Part shown: in pieces, positions 50,424 to 61,480 of the stretch
Layout of the letters: each line of letters begins with the position of its first letter
How positions within the stretch are numbered: the stretch's first letter is position 1
Source of the DNA: Thysanoteuthis rhombus
Lineage: Eukaryota > Mollusca > Cephalopoda > Oegopsida > Thysanoteuthidae
DNA: 64,000 nucleotides
Assembly: GCA_963457665.1 (NCBI GenBank)
Contig: OY735212.1
Location: forward strand, 53,387,338 to 53,451,337
Direction of reading: 5' to 3'
The notes under the pieces: model-generated
Told to the model about the DNA's origin: nothing
Databases searched by the model: none
The model's input: only the letters and a program-made list of their open reading frames with translations
Translations under genes and position numbers: made by a program

Positions 50424-50775
50424 TGCAATTTCGCACCTGTTGCCTGGTGGTAACCGCTAGAGGTTGAGTGACTGCAAGTCTCCTCAAGTCTCCAGCCCTC
50501 CTCTCCACACTCTCATAGTCCATAGCAGTGCTGTGGTTTACAGTTTCACGCCAGTGGCCCGGTGGTCATTGCTGAAGGCTGAGTGACAGCAAGTCTCCTC
50601 AGGTCTCCTTCAGCTCACATCTCATCTCTCCCTCGCCTATTACACCTGTGCTGCGGTCCACACCTCCGCTGCCATCTGGATGTTTTGAGTTTGTTTTTTT
50701 TTTTTTCCTTCTTCCTCCTCTATTAGGCCAGTGCTAACAATTAGGGTCGTAGCTCTTATAATTCTAGTACTTTCC
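50424..50775 (-). mobile_element. R2-like LINE 3' end, 5'-truncated
   Basis: The minus strand matches the 3' region of the 15430-17402 element: agctacgaccct (compare atctacgaccccc), two copies of a module containing gaggagacttgctgtcactc and gtaaaccacagcac, the end caccaggcaacaggtg, then an (AAT)n tail. No coding part remains. Confidence 0.87.
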
Positions 50776-50819
50776 TCAGTAAGGAAGAAATGAATTATAT
50801 TAATTTTTTCGTTCTTGTA

Positions 50820-51200
50820 ATCCTTCTTCTTTCCCCTTCTCTCGGTGCTCTTTTCTATCTTGCTTTCATTTTCTCCGTCTCATCTATCGGCTCAACATTT
50901 CCTTCGATGCTCTCAATGTAGATATCTTGTCCTTCATTACTTCCTCCTTTCCCCTTTCTGTCCAAATCACAGCTTCCCCGTCTTAACTGGCAAACTCCTC
51001 CGCCTTTTTTCAAAGGTTTCTTCCTAACGTTTCCCCCTCACACTTCTCCCTTCTTATCCACGTTCTCCCTCCCTTTCTCTACTTTAATATGCGTCCTCTT
51101 CAATCACTCCTCAACGTCTCCCCTTCCTATCCACATTCCCCCTCTATCTCTTGCGTTTACTCCAGCCTTCTCATCTCTCCTCCCACTTCATCTTATTGTC
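50820..51200. repeat. Pyrimidine-rich tract upstream of P4HA gene B
   Basis: Almost 400 bp strongly enriched in C and T on the + strand (for example cttctttccccttctctc), without a fixed period. Confidence 0.75.
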
Positions 51201-51552
51201 AAGACGCTGGTATTCCTCTTGTCGGTCAATTCAAATTAAAGACCGCATTAGTGATTTGCTAACCGGAGCGGTCAGACGCGCAACCAACCTACTTACTCAG
51301 TTACTCACCAACACAGGTCTTCACTATTACAGCCAAGAAAGAACTCATTGATTCATACAGCCAACATCACTTTTCCCTACATTTCTGATCTGAGCACAGT
51401 TCAAAATATTCGGTCAAAAGAAACCATCTCTGATCATTTGTAATCTGAGCCAAGATTATTGGTCAAGTTCTCAACTCGCCACTTCATCAGTGAGTAGAGG
51501 TTCCCCCTGTTGAACCGAAGGTTCTTGTGTGCCGCGTAAAAGCTTTGTATGC
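51201..51552 (+). promoter_or_regulatory. Probable promoter and 5' leader of P4HA gene B
   Basis: The 350 bp before the second P4HA start codon. Two related strings, ctgatctgagcac (51387) and gtaatctgagccaag (51440), each followed by a near-copy of attggtcaa, form a short local duplication. No TATA box identified. Confidence 0.3.
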
Positions 51553-51761
51553 ATGCATTGGACACGCCATCTTCCCGTTGTCTTTGCCTTGTTATGCTGC
51601 ACGCCGACCCCCCGTGCGTGGGGCGAGATTTTCTCGTCAATCTTGAAGCTCAAAGTTTTATGTAAAATCGAAACGTCGCTACTGTCCTCACTGCAGCAAT
51701 ATGTCGATTTGCAGACGAAAACACGTGACATCGAGAATCACGGCATAGACGAGATCAAAAG
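51553..51761 (+). CDS. P4HA: First coding exon of a second P4HA-like gene (gene B), partial
   Basis: The ATG at 51553 opens a signal peptide (MHWTRHLPVVFALLCC, likely cleavage after PRAWG), followed by EIFSSILKLKVLCKIETSLL and SSLQQYVDL. This parallels gene A exon 1 (DVFSAIYKIKEL...SLLTSLQKYI). The donor GTGAGG at 51762 leaves the frame in phase 2, exactly as gene A exon 1 does. Reading can extend upstream to a GTG at 51529 in the same frame, but an animal start should be the ATG. No second exon was recognised up to 64000; gene A's first intron is 8.4 kb, so the rest may lie outside. An orphan duplicated exon is the alternative. Confidence 0.8.
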
Positions 51762-52759
51762 GTGAGGAAATGGAATTTTATCAATTCATTTTTCATTTTT
51801 GTCTTTGTGGAAGGTTTTTTATGGCAGAAAAACAAGAAAAAACTGCGACGTTGTACATACAAATTCTGACAACATTTAACAATATTTGTTCCTGTAATGA
51901 AAATATTTTCCGTGTCAACTCACGGCAAAAAAATAATCATTGCATAAAAAATAAAAATAAAATATTGCCTGATCGGCAAAATAATTAATAGTTAAGTGAA
52001 AACGTTTGATTTTTAAAAAAGGAAAAATATGACGTTGTGTGACGTAAAAAATTAAAAATATTTCCCTTTCTCTGCCCACTCTTTATATCGTATCTTTCTG
52101 TCTTTATCAACGCTTTATCTCTCTTATTACACCTCTCTTATCAAGATAATAGCTTTCTTTCTTTGTAAGGAACGCTGTCTCTCTTTAAACACGCACACAC
52201 ACACACACACACTCTCTCTCTCTCCCTCTCTTGGTCACTTAATTTCTCACAAACACAATTTAAATCTGGTCGTGACACGAAATTTTCCCGCTTAAAACTT
52301 ACATCGCAGTTTGTAATTGTTTAAAAATATAAACAACTCAAAACTGAAATATTGAACGTTGACATACTATGAGTTTCCAGTCCCTTCATATGAATGTACA
52401 TCAATAAGTTCTTAGACTAACGTTCTACTTTCTTTTTTCAACATGATCTCCTTGACTATACACTTAACCCAACGCTTCTCCTTTAATCATATTGACCGAA
52501 CATAATGCAAGGAACATTTTAGATGAAAATTCGGCTGATAACTGTGTCAGGCAACAGACTTATTGATCTTGTCTCTCTTTCCCTGTCTCGCCTACACATG
52601 CATATATATCCCCACTGTTATTCAGGTTGCTTTATCTGTGGCGATAGAGCTCAATAATTTAAAATCTAAAATAGAACGTAAATAGATGGATAGATATTTA
52701 CAGTTTTGTTGTTATTGATCATTTTCTCGCCATCGATCGATGATGTGACACTGATCAGT

Positions 52760-52763
<4 letters not shown>
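51762..52763. other. Start of intron 1 of P4HA gene B
   Basis: AT-rich; a compound CA/CT repeat lies at 52191-52231. No second P4HA exon seen. Confidence 0.5.

Positions 52764-52839
<76 letters not shown>
52764..52839. repeat. (AT)n microsatellite
   Basis: About 38 AT units. Confidence 0.97.
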
Positions 52840-52841
<2 letters not shown>

Positions 52842-54380
52842 TGAAATCTAACTTCCTCACACGGCAAGTATAACCAACTTTGAATGAAAATTATTGAATG
52901 ATAACTACCTTATTATATCCCAGACCTTCCATACATCTGGCGCAATGCATGGTTTTATTGAACATTTTATAGTAAATGTTTGTTGGGAAATAGGAAAAGT
53001 ATGTTGCTTTCATTATCACTTTTAAAGCACAATATAAAAATATCAGAAACAGTCAACCATAACGGTATATCTATTAAATTTTCATTTATTGGTCTTAAGA
53101 AAACGCAATGGATATCGGATGTAGATTAGAATCAGTCGTTAAGTTATAGATTTTTGTCGTTGTAATGTCTAAATAGTTGTTAACAGAATTGTAAATCGTC
53201 CGATGAAACATCTGGAATACTATAAGCAATATTTAAAGACAAAACGACCCTCTTAGAATCGAACAAAAATGAAGCTCGTTGGTTGAAGCATAGGATCTTC
53301 AACTGAGATCCACCCTGGGTATTAAGTATTCATAATATATTAGCTTTTATTGAACAACCGTAGCCTTCAAAGATGGCGAAGGGTTCTATCCTTTTTTTAA
53401 TTTTTTTTATTTATGCGCGTGTTTATGAACTTTGATTCCAGAAACTGGCTTGTCAACTGAACGGTCGGTCGGTCGACTATTATAAGATCTGAAATATCCG
53501 CGAAATATAAACTCCGTCCTATAATACAAGGATTAAACTGACACCCAGCCACTAACCGTGGGTAATGGTAAGTGTGCGAGTTGAACAAAGCATTACTAAT
53601 GTGTAATGAGTTCAATCCTCACCAGATGGCCAATACCTACGGCGTCAGGTCAGACAAAACTAAGACAAATAAATATCTATTACTTTATGTAATGAGTTCC
53701 ATCTCCACTAAATTCCGAACATCTTTTAATTGACAAGTCTTTTTTTTTTTTTTGGAAAGTTTTCCGATTTTTATTGAATCCTTGATATATAGCATAATTT
53801 CATAGAAGTAGAATTCAATCATCCGGGATACTGAGTAAGATGTTTGATTGATTTCATTGTTACCATAAAACCTCCAATCCTATCCGCTTGAGCATTCCCT
53901 TTGGGCAATAAAAGGTTTACCATTTCGAAAGGTGATATTTGAAGCGTTTTTCAGAGATGCCGTTTGGCCAATCGGTTAATAACTCAGAATCGACGGACAG
54001 GATTCGAATTCTGGCTTTTTTTCTACTCACCCAGGATTAAAACTTGGATCTCTCAATTTATAGAGCTAGGCTGTAATCATTGAACCATTTCTGTGAGCGT
54101 TAAAAGGTTTAACATATCGAGAAGTGATATCTAAAGAGTTTTTTCCCTAAGATACGGACTTGGTCTAACGGTTAACCCATTTATGCCTGAATTTTGGTTT
54201 AATTAGAAGATATGGGGTAAATGGAAGTATATTAGCGTGGCAATAAAAATTCATTTGTAAAAAAACTGGAGCGTGTTTCTTATCTTGAGAGTGTTCGTAT
54301 ATTATTTGATGTACTTTCTTACATAAGCATATTTTCTGAGGTACTCAATATAGGTCTACAGGCATATATCAGTTAATAGT
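52840..54380. other. P4HA gene B intron region, tRNA-like repeat remains
   Basis: No gene. Degenerate tRNA-like strings recur: aatgagttcaatcctcacc (53608), gtaatgagttccatctcc (53688), tggccaatcggttaa...aggattcgaattctgg (53962-54015) and ttggtctaacggttaac (54154). They look like several eroded tRNA-derived SINEs. Confidence 0.45.
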
Positions 54381-54399
54381 TAATTATGGATTTATCTTA

Positions 54400-55260
54400 T
54401 TCAAATCGAACCAGTCATCCCATCGCCTATCTTCTACCGTTCTACCGAATATCATTGAAGTTTATTGACAACTTTTGGAGATATCGTGTGGATAGTAATG
54501 AACGTATACATAAATGTAACAAAAAAGGAAAAATATCTCTCAATCAGAAGAAAATTCCTGGATCTGCCACCACCTTTTTCTTACATCATCGTCTTCTCTT
54601 CCACACAATTTCATAGAAATTCATTTATTATCTTCGGAGATATCGGGTAGAAAGACATGAAAATTGATCGATATTATGTGATTTGGACATAAATTGACGA
54701 GATGATATAATTGTATATGGATCCACCCCAAAAATAGTTCTTTCGTAGTGTATTGTTCATCCTTTCAAAAAATATCATTGAAATTCATTTGAAAATTTGA
54801 GTTATCATGCAGACAGGAAACAAATTCAGCAATATTGTTTGTTTTTTTACATATAACCGCGACGTAGGAGAGATAATTGTGCATGGATCCAGTTAAAAAA
54901 ATTATCGTAATTGTCCATCCATTCACAAAATATCATAGAACTTTTGGAGTTTTCACTTGGAAAAACGTGAAATCATGACGATATTATGTGGTTTGGATAA
55001 GTAACTACAAAGTACGGGACTTAATTGTCTATGAATAGAAGAAAAAAGCGGGGGAAAAAATCTCCCAATCAGAGGGAATCCTGGATTCGCCATCTACCCC
55101 AAAACTTTAACACCTCTTATTTATCCATTGTCCACCTTTTCACAATATGTCCTTGAAATCCGTTGAGTACTTTCGAAGATATCGTATGTACGGACGAACC
55201 AACGGAGGATCAAAGAAATGAATGAATAACCAAACGAGCCAGTAAACAAACAGACGCGGC
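54400..55260 (+). repeat. Degenerate tandem array of the ATATC repeat family
   Basis: About five imperfect units of about 150-210 bp. Each has a block like cacaaaatatcattgaaatt, then ttcggagatatcg or a variant, a gtggacag-like string, a gatattatgtgatttggac block and an attgtatatggatcc block. Positions of the ATATC core are near 54450, 54615, 54765, 54930 and 55145. Confidence 0.7.
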
Positions 55261-55380
55261 CAAAAACTTATATCTCTTTAAAACTTCGTTGACGTTGGTA
55301 AAATGGATTTATTACCTTTAATTGGGAGAGTCCATAGTTATAGACGGAAAACTAAGAAAATCGCGCTGTTCCTCATACAA

Positions 55381-55384
<4 letters not shown>

Positions 55385-55454
<70 letters not shown>
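55385..55454. repeat. (AT)n microsatellite
   Basis: About 35 AT units. Confidence 0.97.
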
Positions 55455-55456
<2 letters not shown>

Positions 55457-57115
55457 ACCGATACGATAACTGAATTAAATCATGATATCGCTTATATTGA
55501 AAATTTGATTTTAAAAAATGCAAAAGAAATGCCTTTTTAATCAATTATTGCACGCAAAAAAATTAGTGCTCTGTTTCATAGAATTTGAAAAGATGATTTA
55601 TCTCCACGAATGTTTACAAAAATATTGGTGCACGTGAAATTACAAGTGATTATTACGTGTTTGTCCGGAGAGAGGCTAGGGACTATTAGCTGCATTTGTT
55701 TACGTTTTCCATGTTTTCAAGTGAAAAAATTCACGTAATATTTACGTACATTTTTTTTTTTTTTTAATTTAGGACTTCTTTATAACATAATATACGCTCA
55801 ACACAGACTCCGCATTGGCTTAATAGTAAGTAACCGACTTAGTTTGGTTGCTGTTAGGGCCCGTAAGCCCCTTTAATGCAGTAAAGTTTAGCCTAAAAAC
55901 ATTTCTTCAAAGTTCTAAAGATGTATTACATTTACCTTATTTGTATTTTCCAACGACGGAATCGTCTCTCATCTTATCTCATCAGAATCTGTAGAAGTTG
56001 TAACAGTAACTCTCTGATCGATGGTTGCAATCGGGAACAAAACATTGAACTATAGCTGCTTCGCTTATGCTTGTCATCTGTTCGAAGTTTCCAATGGAGC
56101 AACGGATGGAAACTCGATAAAATCACACAAACTTATCAAAAGTTCTTATTAAGTATAAACTGGTTATCCTATACTGACAAAACGTGCAAAATTGCGATCA
56201 AAATAACAAAAGAAGGACGAAAAAAAAAAACAAAAAAAAAACACAAGCGGGATTTTCCCCGTCTTAATTAAGTATTACTTTTTGACAGCGGCTGAAACCG
56301 AAAATCAGATGATAATGCCTGTACTTTGCCATTCCATTGTTTAAGTATGTCATTTATTTCTGAGGTTGACCTCGGGTTACTAAGACGAAAGCGCGGATAA
56401 AGGGAAACATTATATACGCATGTTATTCACACACTTCGGATAAATGGAAAAAATATCAATATTTTCATTATTTTCAGTTCTTTTTATGTATGTATATATA
56501 CGTGTGTATGTGTGTATGTGTGTTAAATGAAACAGCTTCCTTAAAGAAAAAGAATATGTCGTCATTTTTTCTATGACCCAGTGTGTATAATCTTCTTATT
56601 GGTCACCAAATATTTATAATGCCCCCCCCCCACACACACACGATCATTATTCAATCTGGACAATTTTTTCAACGTTTTCTGTAGTATCAAATGTGCTTGA
56701 TAAAATATCAAAATATCCACTACGGACCTTTATACGCCATCTTGAAAATTATACCTTTCCAGTGGGCAGACTGTAGCAGACTTTTAGTACATCATGGGGC
56801 ACCCAATACGACGAAAAATCGCTGGCAAACCTTTTATTGTGATTTTTGGGGGGGTAAGTTTTTTTTTCATAAAACCAACCAAGCCAGTCAATTTGGGCGG
56901 TATCTTAAAAATCATGCGTTTCCAGTAATCATACTGAGGTAGAATGTTATTACGTTATCAGACACACTTAATGCTACAAAAACTTTTGAAAAACATTTAT
57001 AGTGGGAATAATGAACGAGTATGGGCATTATAAATGCTTGGCGGCCATCTTGAACGCCATCTTGAAAATTATTCTCACTGGGCCATAGAAAAAAATGCGA
57101 CGTATTTTTTTGAAA
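55455..57115. other. P4HA gene B intron region, unclassified repeats
   Basis: Two related strings, cgccatcttgaaaattatac (56736) and cgccatcttgaaaattattc (57055), mark pieces of a repeat. No gene recognised. Confidence 0.45.
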
Positions 57116-57119
57116 GTAC

Positions 57120-58135
57120 TTATATTAAGGATTCATAAGACCATGTTTTAAATAAAAGGTTCCCAAGTCTGTCGTTGGACATAAACCTTCCCAAGGATTC
57201 ACCATACCCTTCTATCGTGGGTGTTGCAGACCCAATACTTTCTGAATTCGTGGAGATCGTCTCTCCATCTTGTATTCTGCCGGCCTTGGTTGCACATGTG
57301 ATCTGTAGGGATCCATGTTGTGAGTCGTGATATCTATCGGTTGTTTGCCATTCTTGCAACATGACCAGCCCATTTCCTTTTGAGTTTTCTAGTGGGTTCT
57401 GTGATGTCTCAGATTCCTGTTTTTTCCCTGATATATTGTGCTGTCTTATGAATTCTCCATGTGAGGTAGGATGGACATAATTCTTTCATGTGCACGTTGC
57501 ATGCTTCCCAGTTTGTAGGTCAGTCTCTGGGTTAGGTTCCATGTTTCAGCTTTATAGGTAACTATCGGGAGGATGCCTTGGTTGTATACACTTCTTACGA
57601 TTAATAGGATCTTCTTGTTTCTGAAGGTTGAGTGTGCTCTGCCTAAGGCTGGCTACCCTAAAGTGATTCTTCGCTTGATTTCTTCTTCTTTTTTGGGTTT
57701 CATGGAGATTCGTTGTCCTAGGTAAATGTAACAGTATACTTTCTCCACTTCAGCCTTTTCAATTTTGATAGTTGTGTTCTTATTTCCAACGTGGTTATTA
57801 CATATGACCTTCGTTTTGCTGAACTTCATGTGTAGGCCGACTTCCTTTCTTTCTTCATTTAGTTCATCTAGCATCAGTTAGGGGTTAGGTAGGTTTCTGC
57901 GGAAAGGGTGAGGTCGTCTGCAAATCTGAGGTTGCTCAGATATTCGCTATCTATTTTGATTTCCCTATTCTCCCGGTCCAGGTTTCGGAAAATCATCTGG
58001 AGGCAGGCTGTGAAGAGTTTGGTTGAGCTGGTGTCACCTTGTCTTACTCCTTTTCGGAGCTGGAAGGGCTCAGGGTCTTTATGTAGCCTGATAAAGGAGT
58101 TGCTGTGACTGTATATGTGTTGTGGCACTCAGACG
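57120..58135 (-). mobile_element. LINE reverse transcriptase relic with FADD box
   Basis: The minus strand from about 58135 encodes PFQLRKGVRQGDTSSTKLF (RT motif QGDxxSPxLF), then EYLSNLRFADDLTLSAET with the catalytic FADD. After a frame change comes MLDELNEERKEVGLHMKFSK and a C-terminal part in other frames (57360-57120). The YLGQRISM string at about 57715 is typical of this RT type. Frameshifts make it inactive. I would place it near the RTE/jockey-like elements but cannot assign the clade by eye. Confidence 0.88.
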
Positions 58136-59420
58136 TATACAGGGTCGAAGGCTTTCTTGAATATAAATGCTACAGCGAGTAGTATTCTGTATTCTGCAGC
58201 TTTTTAAATTCATCATAAATTCCTGTAGCAGGTACTATGGCCAATAATCACACGGACGCTCTCTCTGTTTTCTTTTTTGTCTCTGGTTCATACAATGGGT
58301 TATCATTCAAAAGTTCGCAGAGATTCTAAATGTCTTCCTCGAAAAAAAAAAATGGTAGAAAATATAAGATTTTCCATTTCCTAATCTGTGAGACACGGGA
58401 AACGTTGGATAATTTGAATGATGGACCGATTGATCAATCTCCTCAAATTCCCTTAAATTTGGAATGGCACCTCGTACGTGTGCCTCGATATTTTTGTTCT
58501 TGCTAATCTGAAACATGCATCCGTTTGTATGTGAGCCTATTCATATACTTGTACTTCGAATTCGTATGCGTGATTATGAATGAATGTTTATATGTCTAAG
58601 TGGTATCAACAGCGCATCTCGCCCCAACTTGTCAACTTCCTGTCATAGACGCACATTGCAATCGTCCCTTGGCCGATTTGTTGACTCAACAGATCAACGA
58701 CTGACGGGACTGGTTTATTGCGCGTGTCATGTTACTTGTTCCCGCTCATCATCCGACAATGGAATTCCAAGATGAAAGATAAGCTCGGATAATTATGAAT
58801 TGTTTGTAAGAGAAAAAAAAAACAAAACTAAAGAACGATTTGAAGAATGGAGGGAGTAGTGGCCAATCTCCACAGGCACAGGGGTAGGTTGGTTTAATAC
58901 AGAGGGTCTGAACCATCCACCTCAGCTCGGGCAGAGCTTTCAAGATAAATATACTCATCCTTTATATGACTATAGTTGATTACATTTTATAATACTTAAA
59001 TTTTTTAGGTATGTCAATGCATTTCACATCGACCAATCCAATATCACTTTTATGAATTGGTTCTATAGTAAATTCTTTTGATGATCAATTGTGCCTAACC
59101 TTTCCATAACTCACTTCGTCCCCAGTTAACTGATGTCAATTATTCTTTCCAGAAGTGTCCAACATCTCAATAACTCGCTTTGTTTATTTTCTATTAATTG
59201 ATGTCATTTTATATCCATTGTCCCCAGTTAACTGGCGTTATTTTCTTTTTGATCTATTCTCGCGATAGAAAAAAATTTGCCTTATCCTGTTCAGTAGCAC
59301 GTTCTTTTTTTGTCATCTAAGTACTTTCATCCACTCTTTCTTATAATCTATTTCCGTGATAGATTAAAAAAATACGTTATAAGCATGAATTTATAGATTA
59401 AAATTGTTCTTCCAGATATA
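58136..59420. other. P4HA gene B intron region, unclassified
   Basis: The LINE may extend a little past 58135. Otherwise low-information sequence; ccccagttaactgatgtcaa (59122) and ccccagttaactggcgttat (59224) are two copies of a short local duplication. Confidence 0.45.
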
Positions 59421-59424
59421 AAAT

Positions 59425-59560
59425 GTAGTTTCCGGTTTAGCATCGCCCTATCCACGGTTTCTTTTTCACTGGTCCCCTCATCCACGGTTTACCGTTCAGT
59501 GTGCCCCCCCCCTATCTACAGTTCCCTTTTCAGCAACCCCTATCCGCAGTTTACCTTTCA
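59425..59560. repeat. Degenerate minisatellite, unit about 30 bp
   Basis: Four units: cctatccacggtttcttttt, ctcatccacggtttaccgtt, ctatctacagttcccttttc and ctatccgcagtttacctttc, each followed by a cac/cag-type spacer. Confidence 0.7.
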
Positions 59561-60635
59561 ATCATACGTGGACGCATCATTAGAATTCCGTTCTTGATTT
59601 TTTTAACTTTATTCTTTTGTCAATTCTTGTTCCCAAAAGTTACAACTCATTTGATCGTGAGTGAAAAATGCTGGATCATATAATTTCTTTTCCTACGTTT
59701 GACCTTTTTTTCTTCTTCGTATATTAAAACCGACCCAGTTGAAAATCCTCGATCACTAACGACTTATTGTCGAAATATTGTAATAAATCAGTGTTGATGT
59801 CATGAACCAATATGATTTTACTAATTTTAGTCTTGTGGTCAATTTTAGAAAAATACACCGAATTTGCTGTTTTGTGGCCAAGAATCCACGTTTTAATCGG
59901 ACTTTTTCGTTTTTTTAACTATTGATCACAAGCAAGGTCTTTTGCACACTTTTCACGTCAAAAACTTTGTAAATAGGGAGTTATTTTTGTCACGAAATTT
60001 TTGCCAGTATATACATGTTAAAATAGTTTACTGATGCTAAAATTGTAAACTTTGGAAACACTAAAACGTGATATGTTTAAAATTAAAGACTAAAAAAGAC
60101 AGAACTGGCTATAAGAGAGTTAAAATGACTTTTAAGAGTTAGAAATACTAAAATAAAGGGCAGTAAGAGACTTGAAAAATACTAACATAACGTTGACCGA
60201 AGGGAGAAAGAATGAGAGAGAGGGGGGGTAGGGTTTCCTTACTTAAAGTCTTTCCTGCGTTGAACAAGCGACAACGTTCTCTTATTTCAAACCGTTGACG
60301 TCAAACATGGACAAGTTTTCAAGTCGTATAGCCACTTTCAACAATATAGATTGTAGCATTTTTAATGTTGGGCGTCAAAAAGGCGAAGAAGTTCCCCTGT
60401 GCGAATGCCCGTCCTTTTCTCTTCAGAATAACTACTGGTCGTCTAAAATAACATTACCCATAAATAAGTACTTCCCTTCCAATATTTTATAAAAACTCAA
60501 AAGCTCTGTAGCCAAGAATAAAAATATAGTACGGCCCCAAAATAATCTCACTCCATACGAAAAAATTTAATTTATATAGTGGGTATATTTTCAAACCAAA
60601 TAAAAATAGAAGACGCAATGTTCAAAAGGTTCTTA
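59561..60635. other. P4HA gene B intron region, unclassified
   Basis: AT-rich, no gene or named repeat. Confidence 0.5.
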
Positions 60636-60639
60636 TGAA

Positions 60640-61480
60640 GACATGGATTTCAGTGTAAAGACTTTTGAAGATTTGAAGGAACGTAATATTAGCTCCTTGA
60701 CTAATATTAGGCAAAAATGCTGTTGACAAAATTGTACAAATCTGGGAAAGTCGGAGATGTACAGCAGCGACCAGGCGAGCTGATCCCTGCATCTATTCGT
60801 TATATCAGGAGATTGGTTGTTGGAGACCCGAGAAAATCTGCTGCAGATGTTTCTAATGAAGTTAATAAAGGTATGTGCCGTAAATAATTCGATTACTATA
60901 ATCAAACGTGCCCTGAAGAAGATAGGCTTACATGGCAGACGACCGCGATGGAAACCGCTATTTAGATCGAGGCACAAACAGGCTCGTTTGAGTTAGTGCT
61001 AGAGAATAAAATTTAAAAGTTTTGGGACTGCATACTGTGGTCAGATGGAACAAAAATCAATCTATTTAGGTTTAATGGCTTCCAATAAGTTTGGCAGCGT
61101 CATGTCTGACTGGAAAACGAAACGTGTTTGGTCTCAAAAGTTAAGCATGGTGATGGAAACGTCACGATCTAGGGGTCGCATGAACTCTAATGACACTGAT
61201 GGGCTGCATTTCATCAACAGAATCATGAACGCTGAAGATTACGTCAAATTATTGAAAGAAAACATGTTGCCTTCACTGGAACGCTGAGGAAGAAGAGCTA
61301 TGTTCAAACATGACAATGATCCAAAACCTTCCGAAGGGAGAAAAAAATTTCTGAGGAAGCAAAAGATATAAGTTCTTCATTGGCCCAGAATGTCACCGGA
61401 TTTAAATCCAACTGAGCATTTGTGGAATGTATCATTCTATTTTAAAAGTAAAGAATGACGACCATCCAATAAGAATTTAT
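60640..61480 (+). pseudogene. Degraded Tc1-like transposase
   Basis: Pieces in several + frames follow the order of a Tc1 transposase: the DNA-binding part with SAADVSNEVN and LHGRRPRWKPL (60830-60960), then ILWSDGTKINLF (first catalytic Asp, 61030), KHGDGN (61145), KHDNDPKPSE (second catalytic Asp, 61307) and WPRMSPDLNPTEHLWN (61382). Several stops and frameshifts. It carries no P4HA exon. Confidence 0.88.

Noticed and set aside
51529-51552. An upstream in-frame GTG as the start of P4HA gene B
   Set aside because: GTG is not an ordinary start in animal nuclear genes; the ATG at 51553 gives a good signal peptide.
54386-54616. A frame with SHPIAYLLPFYRI as exon 2 of gene B
   Set aside because: It only superficially resembles HPVNAY. 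The DNA belongs to the degenerate ATATC repeat array and there is no suitable splice acceptor phase.
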